A stretch of 5,530 bases of DNA from Actinomycetota bacterium (GCA_009704425.1 WLEG01000139.1:1-5530); one strand, 5' to 3'; shown: positions 1 to 5,521, counted from the stretch's first letter. Notes: generated from the sequence alone by a model not told the origin. Numbers and translations are program-made.

Positions 1-2
1 AA

Positions 3-1277
3 GGAGACGGGATCTGCGCGGAGAATCAGAACGTCCGCTTGCAGAATCCCGATCTCGTCGCCGAGATCGACGCGAATCCTTTCTACTCGCCCGAGGTGGG
101 TGACGGAATCAACCCGTCGCTTCTGGTCGACAAGATCAACGTTCCGGTCTTCCTGTCGGGCGCGTGGCAGGACGAGCAGACCGGTGGGCGCTTCCCCGCC
201 TTCCTCGACAAGTTCGAGTCGGCACCTCACGTGTACGTGACTCTTCTCAACGGTCTTCACACCGAGTCGCTCGGCACGGCCGTGTTCCCCCGCTACGCCG
301 AGTTCCTCAGCCTCTACGTGGCTCGCGCCACTCCGGATCTGACCGCCGCCGGCGTCATCGCCCCGATTCTCTCCAGCAGCATCACCGGAGCGTCGGTCGC
401 TCTTCCGCAGCAGAATCGCTTCACCGGAATGACCTACGAAGAGGCGCTGGCGGCGTTCGAGTCGGAGCCCAAGGTCCGTGTTCTGTTCGAAGAGGGCGCG
501 GCCGACGGTCAGCCCGCGGGCTCGCCCTTGGCGCGTTGGCAAGCCGAGTTCAGCGCCTGGCCCATTCCCGAAACCGAGTTGGTCCGCATGAACCTCGGTG
601 CGAACGGGATGCTCTCCACGTCGCCCGCGACCGGAACCACCACCTACACCGCCGACCCCACTGCGACTCCGCGGACGTTCTTCGAGGGGTCCGGCAGTTC
701 CATCTGGCGTTCGGACGTCACGTGGAACTGGGTGCGCAACCCCGCCGGCACCGCGGCCGAGTTCACCACGGCGCCCCTCACCGAGGATCTCGTGATCGTC
801 GGTCCGGGCTCGGCCGATCTCTGGATCTCCTCGGACGCCGCCGACACCGACATCGAAGTGACCATCTCGGAGATCCGTCCCGACGGCACCGAGACCTACG
901 TGCAGAGCGGATGGTTGCGCGCCAGTCATCGTGCTCTCGACGAAGCGAGCTCCACTGAGAACCGCCCGTCGCACACGCATCGCGAGGCCGACGCGTCTCC
1001 GCTGACGCCCGGCGAGATCACCCCGGTGCGCGTGGAGATCTTCCCGGTCGCCCATCCGTTCCGTGCCGGATCGCGCATTCGTGTCACCATCGACGCCCCC
1101 GGCGGAAACCGTGGTGAGTGGGAGTTCCGGACCATCAGCTCGGGCGAGCAGGTGACGATCCACCACGATGCCGATCACCCGTCGTCGATCGTGTTCAGCA
1201 CCATCGGAGGTCTCGATGTTCCCCGCGGAGTGGCCCCGTGTGGGTCCTTGCGCGGACAGCCCTGCCGATCCCTCTGA
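3..1277 (+). CDS. CocE/NonD family serine hydrolase (X-Pro dipeptidyl-peptidase-like), 5' partial
   Basis: This is the 3' part of an alpha/beta-hydrolase of the CocE/NonD (peptidase S15-like) family, which cleaves esters or amides. The frame is open to the left edge, so the true start and the nucleophile-serine motif lie outside the window. Two members of the expected Ser-Asp-His triad can be proposed: Asp in GAWQDEQTG (codon 171-173) and His in NGLHTES (codon 258-260). A variable helical segment follows. From about 675 to 1223 there is a C-terminal beta-sandwich typical of the family, with recognisable stretches such as GPGSADLWISSDAADTDIEV, SGWLRASHR and HPFRAGSRIRVTI. Cysteines at codons 15-17, 1239-1241 and 1263-1265 (tail PCGSLRGQPCRSL) would suit disulfides in an exported enzyme, but this is inference because no signal peptide is in view. 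The substrate cannot be told. The gene ends 28 bp before the convergent lipoprotein gene. The family call is firm. Confidence 0.9.
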   Translation, partial: GDGICAENQNVRLQNPDLVAEIDANPFYSPEVGDGINPSLLVDKINVPVFLSGAWQDEQTGGRFPAFLDKFESAPHVYVTLLNGLHTESLGTAVFPRYAEFLSLYVARATPDLTAAGVIAPILSSSITGASVALPQQNRFTGMTYEEALAAFESEPKVRVLFEEGAADGQPAGSPLARWQAEFSAWPIPETELVRMNLGANGMLSTSPATGTTTYTADPTATPRTFFEGSGSSIWRSDVTWNWVRNPAGTAAEFTTAPLTEDLVIVGPGSADLWISSDAADTDIEVTISEIRPDGTETYVQSGWLRASHRALDEASSTENRPSHTHREADASPLTPGEITPVRVEIFPVAHPFRAGSRIRVTIDAPGGNRGEWEFRTISSGEQVTIHHDADHPSSIVFSTIGGLDVPRGVAPCGSLRGQPCRSL

Positions 1278-1280
1278 GGA

Positions 1281-1301
1281 GTCGCCGCTCGTCGGCGCGA
1301 C
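1281..1301. terminator. Weak hairpin in the convergent gap between hydrolase and lipoprotein genes
   Basis: The 28-bp gap between two convergent stop codons holds an imperfect inverted repeat. GCCG (1284-1287) pairs with CGGC (1293-1296) around a 5-base loop. GTC (1281-1283) pairs with GAC (1299-1301), with a 2-base bulge. There is no T-tract on either strand, so this is not a standard intrinsic terminator. It could slow polymerase from both sides, or be chance in GC-rich DNA. Confidence 0.2.
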
Positions 1302-1305
1302 GCGG

Positions 1306-1749
1306 TCAGTCGGCGAGCACTTCGAAGGTCAAGATGAGGTCGCCCGTGTGGTGATCCTCCAACTCGAACACACCCAACTTGTCGGCCACGAACTCGAAGA
1401 CGACGTCGTCTCCGGTCAACTCGATGTCGTAACCGTGAAGATGGAACTCGCGCTCCTCCTCGCTCACGATGCGGATTCGAGTGGGTGATCCGACCACCGC
1501 CGACGCCTCCACGGGAGCGTCGGCCTCGACATCGATCTCGATGTTGGTCGACAGCGTGGGGGGCGTTCCCGTCTCGGGCTCGTCCTTCGACGCCGTGCTC
1601 GTGGGCGGCATGGTGTTCACCGGATCCGTGGGTGTGGCCGCCACTTGCTCCGTCGACGGCGGCAACGTCGGGGACTCCGACGACTCCGTGGACGAGCAAC
1701 CGACGAGCACCGCCGACGCGAGAACGAAAACACCGACCGAACGATTCAT
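1306..1749 (-). CDS. Lipoprotein with cupredoxin-like C-terminal domain
   Basis: This is a 147-residue exported lipoprotein. The N-terminus has a short charged start (MNRS), a hydrophobic segment (residues 5-14) and a lipobox LVGC with the lipidated Cys at residue 18. Signal peptidase II cleavage and anchoring on the outer face of the membrane are therefore expected. Residues 19 to about 66 form a Ser/Thr/Pro/Glu-rich, probably disordered linker. Residues 67-147 look like a small beta-sandwich: FHLHGYDIE (102-110), FEFVADKLGVFELEDHHTGD (118-137) and a last strand LILTFEVLAD. The order of His-containing strand, F.F strand and GVFE turn resembles cupredoxin-like domains. The Cys and Met of blue-copper sites are absent. 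H103, H105, H133 and H134 could bind a metal, but this is unproven. The gene converges on the hydrolase and diverges from the alkylsulfatase. ATG at 1747-1749 puts the signal peptide at the N-terminus, which supports this start. Confidence 0.85.
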   Translation of the reverse strand: MNRSVGVFVLASAVLVGCSSTESSESPTLPPSTEQVAATPTDPVNTMPPTSTASKDEPETGTPPTLSTNIEIDVEADAPVEASAVVGSPTRIRIVSEEEREFHLHGYDIELTGDDVVFEFVADKLGVFELEDHHTGDLILTFEVLAD

Positions 1750-1755
1750 GGGGCC

Positions 1756-1761
1756 ATCTTG
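1756..1761 (-). promoter_or_regulatory. Candidate -10 element for the lipoprotein gene (CAAGAT)
   Basis: On the minus strand CAAGAT lies six bases before the lipoprotein ATG. It keeps the A at position 2 and T at position 6 of a TANNNT-type -10 but lacks the first T. The spacing equals that of the two better promoters in this window, which would place transcription start at or next to the ATG (leaderless mRNA). No clear Shine-Dalgarno sequence precedes this ATG. Alone it is weak evidence. Confidence 0.3.
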
Positions 1762-1776
1762 GCACAGCCCCGTTTC

Positions 1777-1806
1777 GGAGGGGCGCGATCTAGCATGACC
1801 GCATGA
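1777..1806 (+). promoter_or_regulatory. Start region of the alkylsulfatase: SD-like GGAGGGG and in-frame-stopped 3-codon mini-ORF
   Basis: A strong SD-like GGAGGGG (1777-1783) lies too far (19 bases) from the ATG at 1803, but 11 bases from another ATG at 1795. That upstream ATG opens a mini-ORF of three codons (ATG ACC GCA) whose TGA at 1804-1806 overlaps the sulfatase ATG as ATGA. If a longer transcript is made, translation of the sulfatase could be coupled to this mini-ORF. The competing reading is a leaderless mRNA starting at 1803, in which case the mini-ORF is never transcribed. Confidence 0.3.
1791..1796 (+). promoter_or_regulatory. Candidate -10 element for the alkylsulfatase gene (TAGCAT), probably leaderless
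   Basis: TAGCAT fits the TANNNT -10 consensus of actinobacterial housekeeping promoters. Exactly six bases separate it from the ATG at 1803, so the transcription start should fall on the A of the start codon, giving a leaderless mRNA. No convincing TTGACA-like -35 is seen at 16-19 bases upstream, which is common for such promoters. The element sits in the 53-bp divergent gap shared with the lipoprotein gene. Confidence 0.55.
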
Positions 1807-1808
1807 CC
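1793..1808 (+). repeat. Perfect 8-bp tandem duplication across the sulfatase start
   Basis: GCATGACC occurs twice head to tail (1793-1800 and 1801-1808). The first copy overlaps the end of the -10 hexamer and the second contains the real ATG. A small slippage duplication may have created both the extra ATG at 1795 and the present hexamer-to-start spacing. Confidence 0.6.
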
Positions 1809-3716
1809 GAACGCGCTTCCGCCACCACCCACACGGTGGCCGCCAACAATCGTCTGTCCGATCGCCTTCCGTGGGCCGACGACTCCGATTTCGAGAGAGC
1901 GCGCAAGGGCTTGATCGCCCAGCACGAAGGACCCATCCTGAACGAACGTCCCGGTGGATTGGTGGGAGTCAGTTGGGACACCGCGAACTTCGCGTTCATC
2001 CACGGCGACGCGCCCACCAGCGTGAACCCGTCGTTGTGGCGACAGGCGAAGCTGAACGCCGAGCACGGTCTGTACGAGGTCCGCGAGGGCGTGTACCAGG
2101 TGCGCGGTTACGACACCGCCGTGGTCAGTTTCATCGCCACGAAATCGGGCTGGCTGGTCATCGACCCCCTCACCACCACCGAGACGGCGCGCGCCGCCAA
2201 GGCTCTCGTCGACGCGCATCTCGGAGTTCGCGACGTGGTGGCCGTCGCCTACACCCATTCGCACATCGATCACTACGGGGGCATCCTCGGCATCGTCGAC
2301 CAACGACGAATCGACGAGGGGTCGTGCATCGTGATCGCACCCGATGGTTTCCTGCACGCGGCGGTCTCCGAGAACGTCGTGGCGCAGGCCGCCATGGGTC
2401 GACGCGCCACCTGGCAGTACGGCATGACCTTGCCGTGGGACGAACACGGTCACGTCGACCAGGGCCTGTCGAAGGGCGTTCCTTTCGGTAGTTCCACCCT
2501 GATCGCCCCCACCCACGTGATCACCGAGAACTTCGAACGAATGGTCATCGACGGTCTCGTCACCGAGTTCCAATTGGCGCCCGACACCGAGGCCCCGGCC
2601 GAGATGCACCTGTGGTTCCCCGAATTGAAGGCGCTCTGCATCGCCGAGAACTGCACGGCGACCATGCACAACGTGCTCACGTTGCGTGGAGCGTTGGTGC
2701 GCGACGCGCTCACGTGGACCCGCTCGCTCGACGACGCCCTCGTTCGCTACGGCGACGAGATGGAAGTTCTCTTCGCCTCGCACGGCTGGCCCTACTGGGG
2801 ACGGGCCGACGCCATGTCGCATCTACGCAATCACCGCGACCTGTATCGCTGGATCCACGACGAGGCGATGCGATTGGCCAACCTCGGCCACACCCCCGAC
2901 GAGATCGCCGATCTCATCGACCTTCCTCCCGGCCTGTGGGCCGACTGGACCTGTCACGGTTACTACGGCACCGTCAGCCACAACGTGCGCGCCGTGTATC
3001 AGCGCTACTTCGGCTTCTACGACGGTCACCCGTCGTCGCTGAACCCGCTCCCGCCCGTCGAGGCGGCGCGCCGTTACGTGCAGTTCATGGGTGGCATCGA
3101 GAACCTCGTCGCCAACGCGCGCACCGCCTACGACGAAGGCGACTACCGCTGGGTCGCCCAGGTGTTGCGTCACGCGGTGTTCGCCGAACCGCGTCACACC
3201 GCCGCCCGCGAGTTGCAGGCGGACGCCTTCACACAACTCGCCTACCAAGCCGAGTCCGGACCGTGGCGCGACATCTATCTCACCGGTGCGAAGGAGCTTC
3301 GCGAGGGCACTCCCCCGATGGACTACCCGGTTCGTCCGAGCGCGGCTTCCATCGGAGGAATGACTCCGCTCCAGGTGTTCGATTACCTCGCGGTGCGGCT
3401 CGACGGGTCGGCGGCCGTGGCGTTCGGCAACCACCACCTGATCTGGAGCCTCGAGGACACCGGTGACGTGATCGAGCTGGAGTTGTCGAATGGAACGCTC
3501 CACTCGCGCGAGCCCGGGGCACCTCGAAACACGAAAGTCTCGGCCACCGTCCGCTGCACCCGCGCGGATCTGAATCGACTCGTCGTGGCCGAGATCTCCT
3601 TCGCCGACTCGATCGCGAACGGATCAGTGAGGGTGGAAGGTTCGACGGATCTCGTGACGAACCTCTGGAACGCCCTGACGACGTTCAAGATGTTCTTCCC
3701 GATCATCGAACCCTGA
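1803..3716 (+). CDS. Class III alkylsulfatase (metallo-beta-lactamase fold, SdsA1/BDS1 family)
   Basis: This 637-residue protein hydrolyses alkyl sulfate esters to alcohol and inorganic sulfate in characterised relatives such as Pseudomonas SdsA1. The MBL domain spans about residues 85-335. Its motif THSHIDHYGG (151-160) gives H152, H154, D156 and H157. E263 (in DTEAPAEM), E282 (in CIAEN) and H327 (in SHGWP) complete the two-zinc site. As I recall the SdsA1 numbering, all seven residues sit at one constant offset, which argues for an intact enzyme. MHNVLTLRGALVRDAL (288-303) is also typical. A helical dimerisation domain follows (about 336-475), then an SCP2-like C-terminal domain (about 515-637) ending in FKMFFPIIEP. 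Length is normal for the family. Unlike secreted SdsA1, no signal peptide is visible, so a cytoplasmic location is inferred. Some homologues are inverting sec-alkylsulfatases, so chain length and stereochemistry of the substrate stay open. The start at 1803 is supported by the leaderless promoter spacing. Confidence 0.95.
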   Translation: MTERASATTHTVAANNRLSDRLPWADDSDFERARKGLIAQHEGPILNERPGGLVGVSWDTANFAFIHGDAPTSVNPSLWRQAKLNAEHGLYEVREGVYQVRGYDTAVVSFIATKSGWLVIDPLTTTETARAAKALVDAHLGVRDVVAVAYTHSHIDHYGGILGIVDQRRIDEGSCIVIAPDGFLHAAVSENVVAQAAMGRRATWQYGMTLPWDEHGHVDQGLSKGVPFGSSTLIAPTHVITENFERMVIDGLVTEFQLAPDTEAPAEMHLWFPELKALCIAENCTATMHNVLTLRGALVRDALTWTRSLDDALVRYGDEMEVLFASHGWPYWGRADAMSHLRNHRDLYRWIHDEAMRLANLGHTPDEIADLIDLPPGLWADWTCHGYYGTVSHNVRAVYQRYFGFYDGHPSSLNPLPPVEAARRYVQFMGGIENLVANARTAYDEGDYRWVAQVLRHAVFAEPRHTAARELQADAFTQLAYQAESGPWRDIYLTGAKELREGTPPMDYPVRPSAASIGGMTPLQVFDYLAVRLDGSAAVAFGNHHLIWSLEDTGDVIELELSNGTLHSREPGAPRNTKVSATVRCTRADLNRLVVAEISFADSIANGSVRVEGSTDLVTNLWNALTTFKMFFPIIEP

Positions 3717-3722
3717 CGGTTC
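3708..3722 (+). repeat. Small inverted repeat across the alkylsulfatase stop codon
   Basis: GAACC (3708-3712) and GGTTC (3718-3722) form a 5-bp stem around CTGAC, which contains the TGA stop. No T-run follows, so it is at best a weak terminator. Nearby, ATCGAAC occurs as a direct repeat (3705-3711 and 3737-3743). Both are short enough to be chance. Confidence 0.2.
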
Positions 3723-3751
3723 ATCCGGAACGGACCATCGAACGGGTCAAC

Positions 3752-3757
3752 TATGGT
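3752..3757 (+). promoter_or_regulatory. Candidate -10 element for the PanB-like gene (TATGGT), probably leaderless
   Basis: TATGGT fits TANNNT and is followed by six bases and then GTG (3764). This is the same geometry as at the alkylsulfatase start, so the transcript should begin at the start codon. There is no Shine-Dalgarno-like sequence in the last 15 bases before the GTG, which favours leaderless translation. The 47-bp gap after the sulfatase gene therefore carries its own promoter, although read-through from upstream is also possible. No -35 consensus is evident. Confidence 0.5.
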
Positions 3758-3763
3758 TCGCCC

Positions 3764-4588
3764 GTGACCCGACGACGACTGACCGTGAGCGATTTGGCTC
3801 GCCTGAAAGGCCGACGCCAACTCACGATGTTGCGCATCTTCACCATCGAGGAAGCGGCGGCCGCCGAGGAGGCCGGCATCGACCTGGCCTCGGCCCCGCC
3901 CGATCTCGTGTCCGACCCCCGTTACCGCGAGGTCGCTCCGTCACTCTTCACCCTCACGGGACGGTCACATCTCGAGGCCGGATCGGCCGACGATCATCTG
4001 CGGTGGGCCGGAGAGATGCTTCTGGCCGGGGCCGACTGCATCTACTGCTCGGGCAGCATGGACCGTGTCGAGCATCTGGCCAAGGAGTACATCCCGGTGG
4101 TCGGGCACGTGGGGTTGGTGCCGTCACGCGCCGGCTGGACCGGCGGATACAAAGCGGTGGGCAAGAACGCCGATGATGCGATGCGGGTGTACCGCGAATG
4201 CATAGCTCTCGAGAACGCCGGTGCCATCGCGGCCGAGATCGAGGTGGTGCCACCCGAAGTCGCCACCGAGATCAGTCGACGGCTGAAGCGACTGTCGTTG
4301 TGGTCGATGGGTTCGGGAGCCGGATGTGACGCGCAGTATCTGTTCGCGATGGACATCCTGGGCGACCCGACCAACCAGCAGTTGTCGGGTGTCTCCCACG
4401 TTCCGCGACACTCCAAGGTGTACCGCGACTTCGCCGCCGAGCACGCGCGCCTGCAACGCGAACGAGTGGCCGCGTTCACCGAGTACCGACTCGACGTGGA
4501 ATCGGGCAACTTCCCCGCCGAGGAACATCTGGTGCGCATGGAACCCGACGAATGGCAACGCTTCCGGGATTCGCTACCGGAGAGTTGA
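3764..4588 (+). CDS. PanB-like protein (ketopantoate hydroxymethyltransferase family), metal site apparently lost
   Basis: The 274-residue product belongs to the PanB family of the PEP mutase/isocitrate lyase TIM-barrel superfamily. True PanB makes ketopantoate from 2-oxoisovalerate and methylene-tetrahydrofolate in pantothenate synthesis. Family stretches seen are LTVSDLARLKG (6-16), PVVGHVGLVP (111-120), TGGYKAVGK (126-134), EIEVVPPEVATEI (158-170), GSGAGCDAQ (183-191) and YRLDVESGNFPAEEH (241-255). E160 aligns with the E. coli active-site Glu181. The N-terminal half diverges. The VGDSLG motif is replaced by SAPPDL (43-48), the LADLPF motif by TLTGRS (63-68), and VKIEGG by IYCSGS (93-98). 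By my eye alignment all three metal-ligand acids and the Lys before the third are gone, and about 28 residues around the second barrel strand are missing. Pantothenate synthesis is therefore doubtful and the real reaction unknown. It follows the alkylsulfatase on the same strand. The GTG start is supported by the promoter spacing. Confidence 0.8.
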   Translation: MTRRRLTVSDLARLKGRRQLTMLRIFTIEEAAAAEEAGIDLASAPPDLVSDPRYREVAPSLFTLTGRSHLEAGSADDHLRWAGEMLLAGADCIYCSGSMDRVEHLAKEYIPVVGHVGLVPSRAGWTGGYKAVGKNADDAMRVYRECIALENAGAIAAEIEVVPPEVATEISRRLKRLSLWSMGSGAGCDAQYLFAMDILGDPTNQQLSGVSHVPRHSKVYRDFAAEHARLQRERVAAFTEYRLDVESGNFPAEEHLVRMEPDEWQRFRDSLPES

Positions 4589-4597
4589 CCTTGGTCA
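4586..4597. repeat. Perfect palindrome containing both convergent stop codons
   Basis: TGACC-TT-GGTCA (4586-4597) is a perfect 5-bp inverted repeat whose outer triplets are the TGA stops of the two convergent genes, leaving only 6 bp between them. The symmetry follows partly from two facing TGA stops (three of the five pairs), so only two extra pairs need explaining. No T-tract follows, and a terminator role is weak. Confidence 0.3.
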
Positions 4598-5488
4598 GCC
4601 CGGCTTCGGTTCGGCCACGGCCACCACGAACAACGGGTGAACCAAACGTCGAGCGATGAGGAACCGCTCGACGGCGATCACCCAACGAAGACGACGGCGC
4701 ACCCACGGCTTCGACTCGTCGAGGTTCTGGCCGATCCCCTCGAACATCGGGTAGGTGAGCGCCCCGTGCAGGTGTTGGGAGATGGCCGAGAACCGGTCGG
4801 TGAACGCTCGGTGCAACTGCAACGAATTGCACGCCTCCGACGGATCCACGTTCGGGTCGACGGCGTCCATGATCCAGCGCCAGCCCTTGACCTTGTTCAT
4901 GTGGGTGCGTCGTGTCCGTCGCGAGGGGAACAACGCGAGGAGCAGCATCGTGGACACCACGCGGTTCTTGCGCGGCACCCGCAGGTATTCCGGACCGATC
5001 CATTCATAGATGTAGATCAGGCCACCCGGCTTCAACGATGCGCGGGCCTGTTCGAAGAAGTGGTCGATGCGCATCACATGATGGGCGCCGTGGCTGACCA
5101 CGACCAGGTCGAAGGCGTTCGCGGGAAGGTCGAGAACGTTGCAATCCACCTTGTGCGGATGCCACGTCACGCCGTCGGGCACGTACTTGTTCAACGACTC
5201 CTGGCTGAGGTCGTACCCGTGGACCTCGGCGAAGGACACCTGGGTCGGGTGCTCGAAGAACGGGCGCTCGCTCTGCATGTCGCCGCACACCAAGGCCGCG
5301 CCGATCAAGCCGTCGGTTCGACCCCGCTCGCGCAACAACTGGGCCACCCAGAACACCGGGTTCGGGTCCGGACTGAATCGGCGCCAAATGTCCTCGCTCA
5401 CAGCGTTCAGCCCGAGCCACGACACCGACCGGCCCGCGTCCACGTCGAAGTTGTCCCACATCCGCTCGGCCTTGGCGATGTCGTTCAC
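4595..5488 (-). CDS. Class I SAM-dependent methyltransferase
   Basis: This 297-residue protein has a Rossmann-type methyltransferase core. Residues 62-71 (IGAALVCGDM) stand where motif I (normally hxhGxGxG) belongs. VHGYDLSQESL (89-99) holds the acidic residue expected to bind the SAM ribose. VDCNVLDLP (114-122) precedes motif IV-like FDLVVVSHGAHHVMRIDHFF (126-145), followed by ARASLKPGGLIYIYEWIGPE (148-167), a very typical methyltransferase strand-turn. The N-terminal segment (WDNFDV..., FSPDPNPVFW) and a basic C-terminal region (about 185-297) probably shape the substrate site. The HGAHH loop and YEWIGPE resemble enzymes often found near polysaccharide or natural-product genes, but the substrate cannot be named here. 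The C-terminal helix LRWVIAVERFLIARRLVHPLF (268-288) is amphipathic to hydrophobic and might touch a membrane. The start is GTG at 5486-5488, preceded by a hexamer six bases upstream. No Shine-Dalgarno is seen. Confidence 0.85.
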   Translation of the reverse strand: MNDIAKAERMWDNFDVDAGRSVSWLGLNAVSEDIWRRFSPDPNPVFWVAQLLRERGRTDGLIGAALVCGDMQSERPFFEHPTQVSFAEVHGYDLSQESLNKYVPDGVTWHPHKVDCNVLDLPANAFDLVVVSHGAHHVMRIDHFFEQARASLKPGGLIYIYEWIGPEYLRVPRKNRVVSTMLLLALFPSRRTRRTHMNKVKGWRWIMDAVDPNVDPSEACNSLQLHRAFTDRFSAISQHLHGALTYPMFEGIGQNLDESKPWVRRRLRWVIAVERFLIARRLVHPLFVVAVAEPKPG

Positions 5489-5490
5489 GT

Positions 5491-5521
5491 GATCATTCTC
5501 CCACGGAGAATCACCATGATC
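5491..5521. promoter_or_regulatory. Interleaved palindrome over the methyltransferase promoter, operator candidate
   Basis: Two inverted repeats overlap in the gap upstream of the methyltransferase. ATTCTCC (5495-5501) and GGAGAAT (5505-5511) are perfect over 7 bp with a 3-base centre. GATCAT (5491-5496) and ATGATC (5516-5521) are perfect over 6 bp as an outer pair. The inner repeat covers the minus-strand hexamer GAGAAT (5495-5500), which lies six bases before the GTG start. A dimeric repressor bound here would block the methyltransferase promoter, and also a gene starting rightward at 5516. The operator role is inference. Confidence 0.4.
5495..5500 (-). promoter_or_regulatory. Candidate -10 element for the methyltransferase gene (GAGAAT)
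   Basis: On the minus strand GAGAAT ends six bases before the GTG at 5488. It keeps A at position 2 and T at position 6 of TANNNT but has G in place of the first T. The spacing matches the other promoters of this window and implies a leaderless transcript. It lies inside the left arm of the palindrome. Confidence 0.35.

Noticed and set aside
39..41. TTG at 39 as the start of the hydrolase
   Set aside because: The frame continues open to the left edge with family-like residues (CAENQNVR) before it, and a hydrolase starting here would lack the nucleophile domain. The gene is cut by the window.
164..958. A 264-codon plus-strand frame inside the hydrolase
   Set aside because: Arg/His-rich translation typical of a shifted frame in GC-rich genes; the hydrolase frame has the catalytic motifs and beta-sandwich.
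1175..1765. A 196-codon minus-strand frame overlapping the lipoprotein gene
   Set aside because: The translation is Arg/Gly-rich low complexity with no motif, whereas the overlapping frame has a proper signal peptide, lipobox and beta domain.
1746..2822. A 358-codon open frame on the minus strand opposite the alkylsulfatase
   Set aside because: It mirrors the strong codon bias of the sulfatase gene, has composition rich in G, V, R and H with no domain recognised, and overlaps a gene with complete active-site motifs. It is a shadow frame.
2612..3466. A 284-codon plus-strand frame inside the alkylsulfatase
   Set aside because: Arg-rich out-of-frame translation; the main frame carries the conserved sulfatase domains throughout.
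3728..3745. Direct repeat GAACGG (3728-3733 and 3740-3745) upstream of the PanB-like gene as an activator site
   Set aside because: Six-base repeats are expected by chance in this composition, and there is no symmetry or conservation evidence.
4476..5003. A 175-codon minus-strand frame overlapping the PanB-like and methyltransferase ends
   Set aside because: It runs out of frame through two genes with clear motifs and shows no domain of its own.
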